Shown here: positions 42,835-51,346 of the stretch, piece by piece
Layout: the number at the start of each line of letters is the position of its first letter
Numbering within the stretch: position 1 is the first letter of the stretch
Assembly: GCF_943193085.1 (NCBI RefSeq)
Contig: NZ_CALPCU010000006.1
Span: 26,251 to 90,250, forward strand
Length of the DNA stretch: 64,000 nt
Source: Vermiculatibacterium agrestimuris
GTDB taxonomy: Bacteria; Bacillota; Clostridia; Oscillospirales; Oscillospiraceae
Reading direction: 5' to 3'
Translations under genes and position numbers: made by a program
The notes under the pieces: model-generated
Databases searched by the model: none
Told to the model about the DNA's origin: nothing
Seen by the model: only the letters and a program-made list of their open reading frames with translations

Positions 42835-42881
42835 AAAAAGGGGCAGGCACTTGTCCCAGACAGGGGACGAAGACGCCTGCC
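42835..42881 (-). terminator. Terminator inside the hisS leader (attenuator)
   Basis: On the minus strand GGCAGGC pairs with GCCTGCC around an inner GTCCC/GGGAC stem and is followed by CCTTTTTG, ending 20 bases before the hisS start. It lies downstream of the hisS promoter (42930-42958). No T-box AGGGTGGNACCGCG sequence is present, so the controlling signal is unclear. It might instead terminate mgsA. Confidence 0.72.
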
Positions 42882-42929
42882 TCCGTAGTATCCATATCCG
42901 TTGCGGCGCCCGTGGAGAGCGCCGCAATG

Positions 42930-42958
42930 ATATTACCGCAAGATCCCTGAGATGTCAA
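42930..42958 (-). promoter_or_regulatory. Sigma-A promoter of hisS
   Basis: On the minus strand TTGACA and TAATAT lie 17 bp apart. The -35 overlaps the last codons of mgsA. A GCGGCGC/GCGCCGC hairpin occupies the first 30 bases of the predicted transcript. Confidence 0.8.
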
Positions 42959-43371
42959 GCGTAGAAGGGGGTGGGGCCGGGCTTCACCGCGTCCCGCCAA
43001 TCCAGGTCGCCCCGGGCCAGGCCCATAATGAGCATTTCGGCGGAGGCTACATTGGTGGCAAAGGGGACGTTGTACTGGTCGCACAGCCGGGTGATGTAGT
43101 CCAGGTCGGCGTCCAGGTTGTGGGATTGTGGATCGGTGAAGAAGAGCACCATATCGATCTCGTTGTAGGCGATGCGGGCGCCGATCTGCTGACTTCCCCC
43201 GTGCTCGTGAGAGAGGTAGAGGGTGATGGGCAGACCGGTGGCCTCGCCCACCACACGGCCGGTGGTGGCGGTGGCGCAGATCTGGTGCTTGGCCAGAATA
43301 CCGGAATAGGCAATGCAGAATTGCACCATCAATTCCTTTTTTCGGTCATGGCTGAGCAGCGCGATATTCAT
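42955..43371 (-). CDS. mgsA: Methylglyoxal synthase homolog with altered active site
   Basis: The 138-residue protein aligns with methylglyoxal synthase, which converts dihydroxyacetone phosphate to methylglyoxal: IALLSHDRKKELMVQFC start, ATATTGRV phosphate site, HGGSQQIGARIA and FFTDPQSHNLDADL. In the E. coli enzyme GGDQQ holds the catalytic base Asp71; here the codon is AGT, giving GGSQQ. The second Asp (FFTDP) is kept. The gene may encode a less active or differently acting member. It lies between minD and hisS. Confidence 0.85.
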   Translation of the reverse strand: MNIALLSHDRKKELMVQFCIAYSGILAKHQICATATTGRVVGEATGLPITLYLSHEHGGSQQIGARIAYNEIDMVLFFTDPQSHNLDADLDYITRLCDQYNVPFATNVASAEMLIMGLARGDLDWRDAVKPGPTPFYA

Positions 43372-43425
43372 AATGAATCCCTTCCTTCTTGACAGGAGTA
43401 AAAAGACGGGAGCGAAACGCTCCTT

Positions 43426-44163
43426 TTACCGTATCCGCATTACCGGCACCCGCTGCCCCAAAAGCCGCAGGGCGATGTTTCGGTAACCGATAGCCGCGCC
43501 CTTGCTGGCACGGAGGATCAGGGGCATGCCCTGGTTGGCGGCAAGCATCACCTGGCTGTCCTCAGGCACCACGCCCAGCAGGGGCAGTCCGGCGGCGTCC
43601 ATGGCGTCGTCGATGGTAAACTGCAGCTTTTTCAGCAGCTTGGGCTGCACCCGGTTCACCACCAGATGGATCTGGCTGACCAGGTGGGAAAGCTCCGTCA
43701 CCGTCCGCTGGGCGTCCCGCAGGGCGGAGGCGTCGGTGGTGGAGACCACGATGGCCCGGTCGCACCCGCACACCGCCAGCCGGAACCCCTCGCCCAGTCC
43801 CGCCGGCGCGTCCAGCAGGATAAACTCATATTTCCGCCGGGCAGAGCGCAGAAGGTCGCGCATCTGACTGGCCTGGATGGGATCTCCCAGAGTCAGGGGG
43901 GCGGTGAGGAGAAAGAGCCCCGGGATCTCCGGGTGCTCCACCACGGCCTGTTCCAGAGGACACCGGCCCTGGAGCACATCAGTAAAGTCCATGAGGGCCC
44001 GGTCGGCCAGGCCCAGGGACAGGTCTAAGTTCCGCAGACCCACGTCCATGTCGATGCATAACGTGGGGTGGCCCAAAGCGGCCAGACAGGAGCCCACCGC
44101 GCCGGTGAGAGAGGTCTTTCCCGTCCCCCCCTTGCCGGAGGTGACGGCGATCACAGCAGACAT
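43426..44163 (-). CDS. minD: MinD-type septum-site ATPase
   Basis: This 245-residue ParA/MinD ATPase has the deviant Walker A KGGTGKTS near residue 10, CIDMDVGLRNLDLSLGL near 38 and FILLDAPAGLG near 118. A C-terminal basic helix (YRNIALRLLGQRVPVMRIR) could serve for membrane contact. MinD places the division inhibitor MinC, but neither minC nor minE is near, so it might instead be a MinD-like orphan. Longer upstream frames exist, but the ATG at 44163 with AGGGAGG upstream is the natural start. Confidence 0.83.
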   Translation of the reverse strand: MSAVIAVTSGKGGTGKTSLTGAVGSCLAALGHPTLCIDMDVGLRNLDLSLGLADRALMDFTDVLQGRCPLEQAVVEHPEIPGLFLLTAPLTLGDPIQASQMRDLLRSARRKYEFILLDAPAGLGEGFRLAVCGCDRAIVVSTTDASALRDAQRTVTELSHLVSQIHLVVNRVQPKLLKKLQFTIDDAMDAAGLPLLGVVPEDSQVMLAANQGMPLILRASKGAAIGYRNIALRLLGQRVPVMRIR

Positions 44164-44188
44164 TCCAAAACCTCCCTCTATCCAGTTC

Positions 44189-44218
44189 ATTATAGCACGG
44201 GATCGAATAGACAAGCAA
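44189..44218 (-). promoter_or_regulatory. Sigma-A promoter of minD
   Basis: On the minus strand TTGCTT and a perfect TATAAT are 18 bp apart, about 20 bases before the minD leader ends in its ribosome site. Confidence 0.7.
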
Positions 44219-44267
44219 TGTCTTTTTGCAATTTTGCCCCGAGAACACAAGAAAGATTTGTTAAAAT

Positions 44268-44993
44268 TTACAGCGGCGCCTTTTTGATCTTTCCCCAGCT
44301 CCGGGGCAGGCCCTTTGGCGTGGGCGCGGCCTTCTCCACCCGCACCAGCCGGTGGGACACCTCCGTGCCGGGGATCTGGTAGTCTATGCTGTCCAAAAGC
44401 CTGCCGCCCAGCCGCTTCACGGCGGTTTCCCCCGCGGCGGTCTCCTCGGCGCTGTCCACGCTCTTCATGGCCAGAAACACGCCGCCGGGCTTTACATAGG
44501 GCAGGCACAGCTCGCACAGGGCAGGGAAGGCCGCCACCGCCCGGGAGGCGGCGATATCGAAAGCGTCCCGGTACCCCGGCTCCAGGGCCAGCTCCTCCGC
44601 CCGGGCGTGGAGGCACCGAACGCCGTCGAGGGAAAGAGCTTCACAGACCGCCGCCAGCCAGTGTACCCGCTTACCCAGGCTGTCCACCAGGGTGAGGGAG
44701 AGGGAGGGCTCCAGGATCTTCAGCACCATGCCGGGAAACCCGGCCCCGGTGCCCACGTCGACGACGGACTTTCCCGCCAGAGACACGCCCGCATGGGTCA
44801 GCACTGCCGCCGAGTCCAGGAAATGCAGCTGGGTCACCCCCGCGGGATCGGTGATGGCGGTCAGGTTCATTACCTGGTTCTGCTCCAAAAGAAGCTCTCC
44901 GTACCGGCACAGCTTGTCCACCGCCCCCTCAGGGGGCGTGAGGCCCATTTCCCGCAGCCCTTGGGCCAGAAGCGTTTTTATCGCCTCCATCAT
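44268..44993 (-). CDS. rsmG: 16S rRNA (guanine-527 N7) methyltransferase
   Basis: The 241-residue SAM-dependent methyltransferase (GidB) modifies G527 of 16S rRNA. Its SAM site is VVDVGTGAGFPGMVLKI near residue 72, with SRAVAAFPALCELCLPYVKPGG near 145. Tandem ATG codons at 44993 and 44990 overlap the stop of the upstream membrane-protein gene. In most Firmicutes rsmG lies next to noc-parA-parB; here it is about 5 kb downstream of parB on the same strand. Confidence 0.93.
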   Translation of the reverse strand: MMEAIKTLLAQGLREMGLTPPEGAVDKLCRYGELLLEQNQVMNLTAITDPAGVTQLHFLDSAAVLTHAGVSLAGKSVVDVGTGAGFPGMVLKILEPSLSLTLVDSLGKRVHWLAAVCEALSLDGVRCLHARAEELALEPGYRDAFDIAASRAVAAFPALCELCLPYVKPGGVFLAMKSVDSAEETAAGETAVKRLGGRLLDSIDYQIPGTEVSHRLVRVEKAAPTPKGLPRSWGKIKKAPL

Positions 44994-45328
44994 AGCTGTA
45001 CCCAAATGGCGCACACGCCCTTTATCAGCCCTGCCAGGGCCAGCAAAAAGGCTGCCCCGGCAATGGCCACGCAGGGCAGAAGGCCGCCCCGGCCCTTGCC
45101 CTGGCGGTAGCGCAGGATGGTGGAGGCGCCCAGCCCGCACAGGGCGGGGGAGAGCATCATGCCGCCAATGCCCCGGAGATAGGCGCCGTGGGACAGGGCA
45201 TAGGTGCTCAGAAGCACCAGAATGACCATGTACACCACGCCCACCCAGGCCCACAGCCGCTGCATGGGGGTGGCGTATTTGACCGGCTCGGCCGGCTGTG
45301 TCTGCTGCTCCAGGTCTTTGTCCTCCAA
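44990..45328 (-). CDS. Small three-span membrane protein, unknown
   Basis: The 112-residue protein has a charged N-terminus with Gln-rich stretch (residues 1-24) and three hydrophobic spans at about 26-44, 52-70 and 84-107. I do not recognise a family. Its stop overlaps the rsmG start, so the pair is coupled. GGAGGCGA precedes the ATG at 45328. Confidence 0.7.
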   Translation of the reverse strand: MEDKDLEQQTQPAEPVKYATPMQRLWAWVGVVYMVILVLLSTYALSHGAYLRGIGGMMLSPALCGLGASTILRYRQGKGRGGLLPCVAIAGAAFLLALAGLIKGVCAIWVQL

Positions 45329-45367
45329 GGCCCTTCGCCTCCTTTTTTCAGAAATACGATATGCCGC

Positions 45368-46459
45368 TTATGCTCCGGCGCGCAGCTCCGGCCGCAGAAC
45401 GCGAGCCAGCACCGCCGCCGCCTGGGCCCGGGTGAGCCGTCCCAGAGGGTGGAAGATGCCCTGCTCATCCACACCGGTAAAGATACCTGCCTGGTAGAGG
45501 GCGATAGCGGCCTCTGAATCGGTGTCGGGAGGTATTCGGTCATAGAGGGGAGAGCAGTGCTCTGGGCCGGTGACGGCCCAGATAAAGGCGGCGAGATCTC
45601 CCCGGAAGCAGGGCCAGGACAGGAATTCCTCCTGATCCAGTAGGGCCAGCTCCTCCCAGGTGCGGCCCTCCGTGTGGGCCAGATACAGCAGGTATTCGTC
45701 TGCCGTCCAGGCGCTTTCCAGGCTGGACAGGGGATCGGCGATGGCCCCCACCGCCGACAGTTCCACCAGATAGAGATTTTCGTCCCGCCACCAGTTGTTT
45801 ACCATGGAGCGGTAAAAGTCCCCGTTGCTCTCCAGGTAATGGGTGAGGCCCATGAGAAGGGGCCACAGGTCCTCCTCCTGGGCAAAGGCGTAGCCCTGCT
45901 CCAGCTCTCCCGACTGCCGCAGGTGCTCCTCGTAGCCCACGCTCTCATGGACAAAGGCCCGTTCCTGGAACCTGTCCCGAAAGGAGGTGTAGTACCCCAG
46001 CCCCCGCACGTCGACGGTCAGGGTCAAGTGGGCCTGGGTGCCCACCCGTTCCAGCAGATCGTCCCCGAAGCACAGGAACATGGGCTGCCTGGGGGCGCTC
46101 ATCATAGTGACCTGGATATCGGCAAAATTCCCCACCTGGGCCCCCGTCTCGTCGCAGATGCGCGCCAGGTCGTTGGGATCGGCGGGCAGGGCATGCCGGG
46201 GCAGCGCCTCTCCGGCGCTTCGGGCGTGGAGCCGGGCGGCGAGCACCATGGCCTCCGTCAGGGTCAGCTCCCGGTCAGGCGCAAAGCGGCCCCCGCCCAC
46301 GCCGTCCATCAGCCCCTCCTCCACGCAGACCTCCACATAGGGAGCAAACCAGTCCTCCGGGGACACGTCGGAAAAGCTCTGCTCCTCCGCCCCAAAGGCG
46401 GGAAAAAGGCAACAAAGAGTAATAATGAGGGATAAAATTACGAATCGTGTTCGCCTCAT
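45368..46459 (-). CDS. SLH-domain surface protein
   Basis: The 363-residue exported protein begins with a signal peptide (RFVILSLIITLCCLFPAFG). An N-terminal SLH repeat (FSDVSPEDWFAPYVEVCVEEGLMDG) and a C-terminal SLH repeat (ALYQAGIFTGVDEQGIFHPLGRL) bracket about 230 residues with no recognised domain. Its first SLH repeat is almost identical, in DNA as well, to that of the gene on the other side of mscL. The ATG at 46459 follows the mscL stop by two bases, with no clear ribosome site, so it probably depends on coupled translation. Confidence 0.78.
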   Translation of the reverse strand: MRRTRFVILSLIITLCCLFPAFGAEEQSFSDVSPEDWFAPYVEVCVEEGLMDGVGGGRFAPDRELTLTEAMVLAARLHARSAGEALPRHALPADPNDLARICDETGAQVGNFADIQVTMMSAPRQPMFLCFGDDLLERVGTQAHLTLTVDVRGLGYYTSFRDRFQERAFVHESVGYEEHLRQSGELEQGYAFAQEEDLWPLLMGLTHYLESNGDFYRSMVNNWWRDENLYLVELSAVGAIADPLSSLESAWTADEYLLYLAHTEGRTWEELALLDQEEFLSWPCFRGDLAAFIWAVTGPEHCSPLYDRIPPDTDSEAAIALYQAGIFTGVDEQGIFHPLGRLTRAQAAAVLARVLRPELRAGA

Positions 46460-46461
46460 GG

Positions 46462-46911
46462 TCACTGGGCTTTTTCTTTGAGCAGGTCGCGGATCTCGGT
46501 GAGCAGGGTCTCCTCCGCGGAGGGCTCGGGGACGGGCTCGGGCGCAGGCTCGGCGGGGGCCTCCTCCTTCTTGCGGTGCATGGAATTGATGCCCTTGATG
46601 AGGCAGAACACGGCAAAGGCGATGATGAGGAAGTCCAGGATGGTGGCCAGGAAGCTGCCGTAATTGATAGCCACCGCCGCGGCGATCTCCTCGCCGTTTT
46701 CCACCACCGCCTCCTTGAGCACCAGCCGCCAGCCGCTGAAATCCACGCCGCCGGTGAGCATGGAGACGGCGGGCATAATGACGTCGTTGACCAGGGACGT
46801 GCTGATTTTGCCAAAGGCGCCGCCGATGATGACGCCCACGGCCATATCCATCACATTGCCCCGGGCGATGAACTCCTTAAATTCGCCCCAAAATCCTTTC
46901 TTTTCTGCCAT
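46462..46911 (-). CDS. mscL: Large-conductance mechanosensitive channel
   Basis: This 149-residue channel has the amphipathic N-terminal helix GFWGEFKEFIARGNVMDMAVG, TM1 with VGVIIGGAFGKISTSLVNDVIMP (GVIIGGAFG pore-lining motif) and TM2 ILDFLIIAFAVFCLIKGIN. The C-terminal helical bundle is preceded by a Pro/Glu linker. It releases solutes on osmotic downshock. It sits between two SLH genes on the same strand. Confidence 0.95.
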   Translation of the reverse strand: MAEKKGFWGEFKEFIARGNVMDMAVGVIIGGAFGKISTSLVNDVIMPAVSMLTGGVDFSGWRLVLKEAVVENGEEIAAAVAINYGSFLATILDFLIIAFAVFCLIKGINSMHRKKEEAPAEPAPEPVPEPSAEETLLTEIRDLLKEKAQ

Positions 46912-46934
46912 GTCCGGTCTCCTTTTTCTGTTAT

Positions 46935-48410
46935 TTATTCTTGTGATCCCATCAGGCCCAGCATATAGAGCGCCATGTAGAGCGGGTCGTCCTGGGTGAC
47001 CTCTTCGGCGGTCAGGGGGAGCTCGGCGCCGTCCGGGCGCAGATGGCCGAAGACCATCTCCCCGCCGCTGCGCCGCAAGAAGCTGGCCTGTCCGTTCTCA
47101 AAGGGAGTAAGGAAGTCATATTCCAAGGGGATGACCACGTCTCCCTGAGTGTTGATCATGCCCTTTTTCCCGTTGTAGTGGAGCGGGCTTGCATAGTCTC
47201 CGGCACTGCCGACCACTACAAGGCCCTCCTCGTCAGGGGAGTTGTAGATACGGGGATAGAGGCAGGGGAGCACCACATTTCCCTCCGTATCCAAAATTCC
47301 CTTGTTGCCCTTTTGATCCGTGACAATGACAGCGCCATCCTCTTCCACGACCAGGTAGGCGTACTGGGCGGGAATACGCACCGTTCCCGCGGCGTCCTTC
47401 AGCCCATAAAGGCCATCTTCCTCAAAGGGGGTGACCCCGGCATCCTCTTCCGGCGCAAGGGCGATACGCAGGGAGGGCTCCACGATCCGGGCCGCCATGG
47501 CGGCGGCCTCCGCCCGGGTGAGGGTGCCCTCTCCGGAGAAGGTGCCCTCGCCGTCTACCCCGGTGAGGATGCCGGCGTTGTAAAAGGCCAAAATGGCCGC
47601 CTTCTGGTCGGAGGTAAACGCCGAGGCGTCGGGGAAGGTGGAGATGCTGTTGACGGCCTCCAGCCGTTCCACCAGCCCGCCCACTGTCCGGTTCAGATCC
47701 AGCACAAAGCCCTGGCGGCTGGCCTGGCTCTCCCGGCCCGCGTACTGGAACTCAAAAGGGCGCTGCGTCAGCAGGCCGTGGGCCTCCAGGCAGTATGCGG
47801 CGTCCCGGAACCAGTCCCCCGGCCCGGGGAGGGTCTGATAGGCGCCGACCCAATCCAGCATGGCGTAGTAGTCCTCGTCATACTCGGCGGGGTGAAAGTG
47901 CAGGCCGCCGCCGTACCAGCTGGCCGTCCCGGCCACAGGGGCGCACTCCCCCGCCGTCACGGTCACCTCATGCTGGGAGCCCTCCTCCCAGTCACGGAGA
48001 TCAGGGGCCTTTGTCTCGCCGGGCCGGATCAGCAGAACGGCCGACATGGGTACGGGGTTGAGACGGAACTCCGGGCTGAAAAAGAAGAATTCGGCGCCGT
48101 CCTCCAGGGTGAGGGTCAGCTGGCCCCAAGCCTCCGGCGCGGGGAGAAAAGCGGCCTGCCCCGCCTCCCCCAGCTGGCCCAGCCGGGCGGCCAGCGTGGC
48201 GCTCTCGGCGCAGGTCAAGACCCGCTCCGGCTCAAATTTTCCCTCGCCCGTCCCCTGCATAAGCCCCTTTTCCACGCAGACCTCCACATAGGGAGCGAAC
48301 CAGTCCTCCTGGGACACGTCGGAAAATCCGGCGCTCTCTGTGGCCAAAGCAGGGGAGAGACAACAAAGAGTAATCGCAAAAGAAAAAACTACAGAAAGGA
48401 CTCGCTTCAT
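46935..48410 (-). CDS. SLH-domain surface protein with WG-type repeats
   Basis: The 491-residue exported protein has a signal peptide (VVFSFAITLCCLSPALA), an N-terminal SLH repeat (FSDVSQEDWFAPYVEVCVEKGL), a mid SLH repeat (FYNAGILTGVDGEGTFSGEG) and a C-terminal run of WG/KWG-like beta repeats (GLYGLKDAAGTVRIPAQY, NKGILDTEGNVVLPCLY, KKGMINTQGDVVIPLEY). Such repeats probably form a small propeller for ligand or protein binding. GGAGGG lies 8 bases before the ATG at 48410; a TTG seven codons upstream is less likely. The 115 bp before the gene hold its leader only. Confidence 0.8.
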   Translation of the reverse strand: MKRVLSVVFSFAITLCCLSPALATESAGFSDVSQEDWFAPYVEVCVEKGLMQGTGEGKFEPERVLTCAESATLAARLGQLGEAGQAAFLPAPEAWGQLTLTLEDGAEFFFFSPEFRLNPVPMSAVLLIRPGETKAPDLRDWEEGSQHEVTVTAGECAPVAGTASWYGGGLHFHPAEYDEDYYAMLDWVGAYQTLPGPGDWFRDAAYCLEAHGLLTQRPFEFQYAGRESQASRQGFVLDLNRTVGGLVERLEAVNSISTFPDASAFTSDQKAAILAFYNAGILTGVDGEGTFSGEGTLTRAEAAAMAARIVEPSLRIALAPEEDAGVTPFEEDGLYGLKDAAGTVRIPAQYAYLVVEEDGAVIVTDQKGNKGILDTEGNVVLPCLYPRIYNSPDEEGLVVVGSAGDYASPLHYNGKKGMINTQGDVVIPLEYDFLTPFENGQASFLRRSGGEMVFGHLRPDGAELPLTAEEVTQDDPLYMALYMLGLMGSQE

Positions 48411-48524
48411 CTGAAGAACCCTCCGTTCCAAAGTAAAGGGTCGCGACTGGGCGAAAGAAATGTTCGAGGACGAAAGAAAACGACTCGCCTTCCGTAAGGC
48501 AAAAGTGCTTTACAGAATATATTC

Positions 48525-49835
48525 TTACTGTTTGGGGGTAAGCACCTTGGTGCCGCCCATATAGGGCCAGAGCACCTCGGGGATCTTCACGCTGCCGTCC
48601 GGCTGCAGGTTGTTCTCCAGCAGGGCGATGAGCATCCGGGGAGGGGCCACGCAGGTATTGTTGAGGGTGTGGGCCAGCTGGATCTTACCGTCGGCGTCCT
48701 TGTAGCGGATCTTCAATCTCCGGGCCTGGGCGTCGCCCAGATTGGAGCAGGAGCAGACCTCAAAATATTTCTGCTGCCGGGGGCTCCAGGCCTCGATGTC
48801 GCAGGACTTCATCTTCAGGTCGGCCAGGTCGCCGGAGCAGCACTCCAGCTGCCGCACGGGGATATCAAAGTTGCGGAAAAGCTCCACGGAGTACCGCCAC
48901 AGCTTCTCATACCAGTCGCGGCTCTCCTCAGGCTTGCAGACCACGATCATCTCCTGCTTTTCAAACTGGTGGATGCGGTACACGCCCCGCTCCTCGATGC
49001 CGTGGGAGCCCTTCTCCTTGCGGAAGCAGGGGGAGTAGGAGGTGAGGGTTTGGGGCAGCTTGGCCTCGGGGATGATCTGGTCGATGAACCGGCCGATCAT
49101 GGAGTGCTCAGAGGTACCGATGAGGTAGAGGTCTTCCCCCTCGATCTTATACATCATGGCGTCCATATCGGTCTGGCTCATAACGCCCTCCACCACGTTG
49201 CCGTGGATCATGAAGGGGGGGATGCAGTAGGTGAAGCCCTTGGAGATCATAAAGTCCCGACCGTAGGCCAGAACCGCCTCATGAAGCCGGGCAATGTCCC
49301 CCAGCAGGTAGTAGAACCCGGCGCCGGACACCCGGCCGGCGGCGTCCATGTCGATGCCGTCAAAGCGCTCCATGATCTCGGTGTGGTAGGGGATGTCAAA
49401 CGCAGGCACCACGGCCTCTCCGAACCGCTCCACCTCCACGTTGGCGGAGTCGTCGGGGCCGATGGGCACAGAGGGGTCGATGATGTTGGGGATCTGGAGC
49501 ATGATGCGGCGGATCTTTTCCGCCAGCTCGGTCTCCTTGGCCTCCAGGGCGGAGAGGGTGTCGGCGTCAGCGGAGACCTCCGCCTTCAGGGCCTCGGCCT
49601 GCTGAAGCAGAGACTCGTCCCCGGACTTTTTGGCCTGGCCCATGAGCGCGCCCACCTGCTTGGACTTCTGGTTCCGGGCGGTGCGCAGATCCTGGGCGGC
49701 CTGGATGGTCTCCCGGTTTTCCTTGTCCAGGGCGATGACCTCATCCACCAGGGGGAGCTTGGCGTCCTGAAATTTCTTCTTGATATTTTCCTTTACCGCG
49801 TCGGGATTTTCCCGAACAAATTTGATGTCCAGCAT
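48525..49835 (-). CDS. serS: Seryl-tRNA synthetase
   Basis: The 436-residue class II synthetase begins MLDIKFVRENPDAVKENI, with the antiparallel coiled-coil arm that contacts the tRNA at residues about 30-105. The catalytic core has motif 2 as SYSPCFRKEKGSHGIEERGVYRIHQF (SPCFRKEKGSHG) and motif 3 in NTCVAPPRMLIALLENN. The ATG at 49835 has GAGGT upstream. No T-box leader is visible in the 26 bp that separate it from the next gene. Confidence 0.95.
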   Translation of the reverse strand: MLDIKFVRENPDAVKENIKKKFQDAKLPLVDEVIALDKENRETIQAAQDLRTARNQKSKQVGALMGQAKKSGDESLLQQAEALKAEVSADADTLSALEAKETELAEKIRRIMLQIPNIIDPSVPIGPDDSANVEVERFGEAVVPAFDIPYHTEIMERFDGIDMDAAGRVSGAGFYYLLGDIARLHEAVLAYGRDFMISKGFTYCIPPFMIHGNVVEGVMSQTDMDAMMYKIEGEDLYLIGTSEHSMIGRFIDQIIPEAKLPQTLTSYSPCFRKEKGSHGIEERGVYRIHQFEKQEMIVVCKPEESRDWYEKLWRYSVELFRNFDIPVRQLECCSGDLADLKMKSCDIEAWSPRQQKYFEVCSCSNLGDAQARRLKIRYKDADGKIQLAHTLNNTCVAPPRMLIALLENNLQPDGSVKIPEVLWPYMGGTKVLTPKQ

Positions 49836-49861
49836 TGTTAACACCTCATTTTAAATTTCCC

Positions 49862-50401
49862 TCAATACAGGGCATTGTAGATTTCATTGTATCGTTCCAG
49901 GGGAGAGTAGCGGTCGTTGTCGGTGGCCTTTGTGCTGGGCAGGAAGCTCTCAAGACCTACGTCCTTCAGCTCCTGGATCAGCTGGCGGCAGAGGTTATAG
50001 CGCTGACGAACATAGGCTTCGTCGATCTGCCAGAAGTAGTCCATGGCCTTCATTCCCGCCTCCTGGGCGTCAGCGTAGCGCTCTGCCGCATCAATGGTCT
50101 CCTTAGCGTCGGTCAACTGGCTCTCCAGCTGCGCGAGCTGCTCCTTCAGAGCCTGGTTTTCCTCCCGCAACGCATCATTGCTGGCGATGAGATCCTGGAT
50201 GGACTGCACCGCCGAGGCGGACTGCTTTAGGGCGTCGGTGGTCTCGGTGTTGCTGCGCTGCTGCTGAAAATAGGCCCAGAGCAGCAGCAGGAAGGCCACG
50301 GCGAAGAGAATGACCAGATAGCCCATTACCGGGGATCGCCGGGACTGGCGGGATCGCCGGGGGCGGGGCTGCTGTGTGGCTTCCGGTTCCTGTCGGCTCA
50401 A
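49862..50401 (-). CDS. Single-span membrane protein with coiled coil
   Basis: The 179-residue protein has a basic, Gln/Arg/Pro-rich cytoplasmic N-terminus (1-25), one membrane span (GYLVILFAVAFLLLLWAYF, 27-45), a coiled coil (about 58-110, with NQALKEQLAQLESQLTDAKE) and a C-terminal extracytoplasmic part. It overlaps the parB stop by four bases, so it is coupled to the segregation operon. It recalls the FtsB/DivIC layout, but I do not assign it. Confidence 0.72.
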   Translation of the reverse strand: MSRQEPEATQQPRPRRSRQSRRSPVMGYLVILFAVAFLLLLWAYFQQQRSNTETTDALKQSASAVQSIQDLIASNDALREENQALKEQLAQLESQLTDAKETIDAAERYADAQEAGMKAMDYFWQIDEAYVRQRYNLCRQLIQELKDVGLESFLPSTKATDNDRYSPLERYNEIYNALY

Positions 50402-51315
50402 CCCACGGCCCCTCCCTTCGGGCCGGCCTTGACCTGCTCCAAAAGATCCAGCAGGGCGTTCAGGTCGTCCTCATCGTAGTATTCGAACTCCAGCCGGCCC
50501 TTTTTGGCCCCCTGGTGGATGGCCACCTTCCGGCCGAAGCGGCTGGACAGCTCCTTCTCCACGGAGTCCCGGTAAATTTTATGCGGGTCGGCGTCCTTGG
50601 CCTTTTTGGGAGTCTCTTCCGCGGCCTCCTCCCGGAGCATTCGCCGCACGGCCTCCTCCACCTGCCGCACGGACAGATCCTCGTCCACCGCCCGCTGGGC
50701 CAGATTTCTCTGCTGGGAGGAGGAGGGGGCGCCGAGAAGGGCCCGGGCGTGACCGGCGGAGAGCCGGCCCTGCTCCAAAAGCTCCTGCACCGGATCGGGC
50801 AGGGAGAGCAGCCGGGTGGCGTTGGCGATGGCGGGCCGGGATTTGCCCACCCGCTGGGCCACTTCTTCCTGGCTCATGCCGAAGTCCTTCATCAAAACCT
50901 TGTAGCCGTTGGCCTCCTCAATGGGGTTCAAGTCCTGCCGCTGGAGATTCTCGATCAGGCCCAGCTCCATGACCTTCCGGTCGTCGGCCTCGATGACCAC
51001 GGCCGGGACTTCCTTCAGCCCCGCCAGCTTGGCCGCCCGCCACCGCCGCTCACCGGCAATGATCTGATAATAGCCGGAGGCCAGGCGGCGGACGGTGAGA
51101 GGCTGGATAATGCCGTGGACGCGGATGGAGTCGCTGAGATCGGCCAGAGCCTCGTCATCAAAATATTTCCGGGGCTGATTCAGCCCGGGCTGTACCTGAG
51201 AGATGGGGAGGAACAGGGAACCCTGACCCTCTTTTGCATCCTGAAGGACGGCGTCCCCCAGCAGAGCGCCAAGGCCCTTGCCCAGGCCCTTATTGTCAAT
51301 TTTCTTTGCGGCCAT
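50398..51315 (-). CDS. parB: Chromosome partitioning protein ParB (Spo0J)
   Basis: The 305-residue CTPase/DNA clamp binds parS and loads condensin. Its N-terminal GLGKGLGALLG motif contacts ParA; GERRWRAAKLAGL is the CTP-binding C motif; LIENLQRQDLNPIEEA and the HTH SQEEVAQRVGKSRPAIANATRLL recognise parS. It is followed by a membrane protein gene and preceded by parS and parA. Confidence 0.95.
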   Translation of the reverse strand: MAAKKIDNKGLGKGLGALLGDAVLQDAKEGQGSLFLPISQVQPGLNQPRKYFDDEALADLSDSIRVHGIIQPLTVRRLASGYYQIIAGERRWRAAKLAGLKEVPAVVIEADDRKVMELGLIENLQRQDLNPIEEANGYKVLMKDFGMSQEEVAQRVGKSRPAIANATRLLSLPDPVQELLEQGRLSAGHARALLGAPSSSQQRNLAQRAVDEDLSVRQVEEAVRRMLREEAAEETPKKAKDADPHKIYRDSVEKELSSRFGRKVAIHQGAKKGRLEFEYYDEDDLNALLDLLEQVKAGPKGGAVG

Positions 51316-51330
51316 AAAATGCTTCCTTTC

Positions 51331-51346
51331 TGTTTCACGTGAAACA
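51331..51346. promoter_or_regulatory. parS site 1
   Basis: TGTTTCACGTGAAACA is the perfect 16-bp Firmicutes parS palindrome. It abuts the parA stop codon, in the 31-bp gap before parB. Confidence 0.97.

Noticed and set aside
42816..42958. T-box riboswitch before hisS
   Set aside because: No AGGGTGGNACCGCG-type T-box sequence or Stem I features; only a promoter, a hairpin and a terminator are visible.
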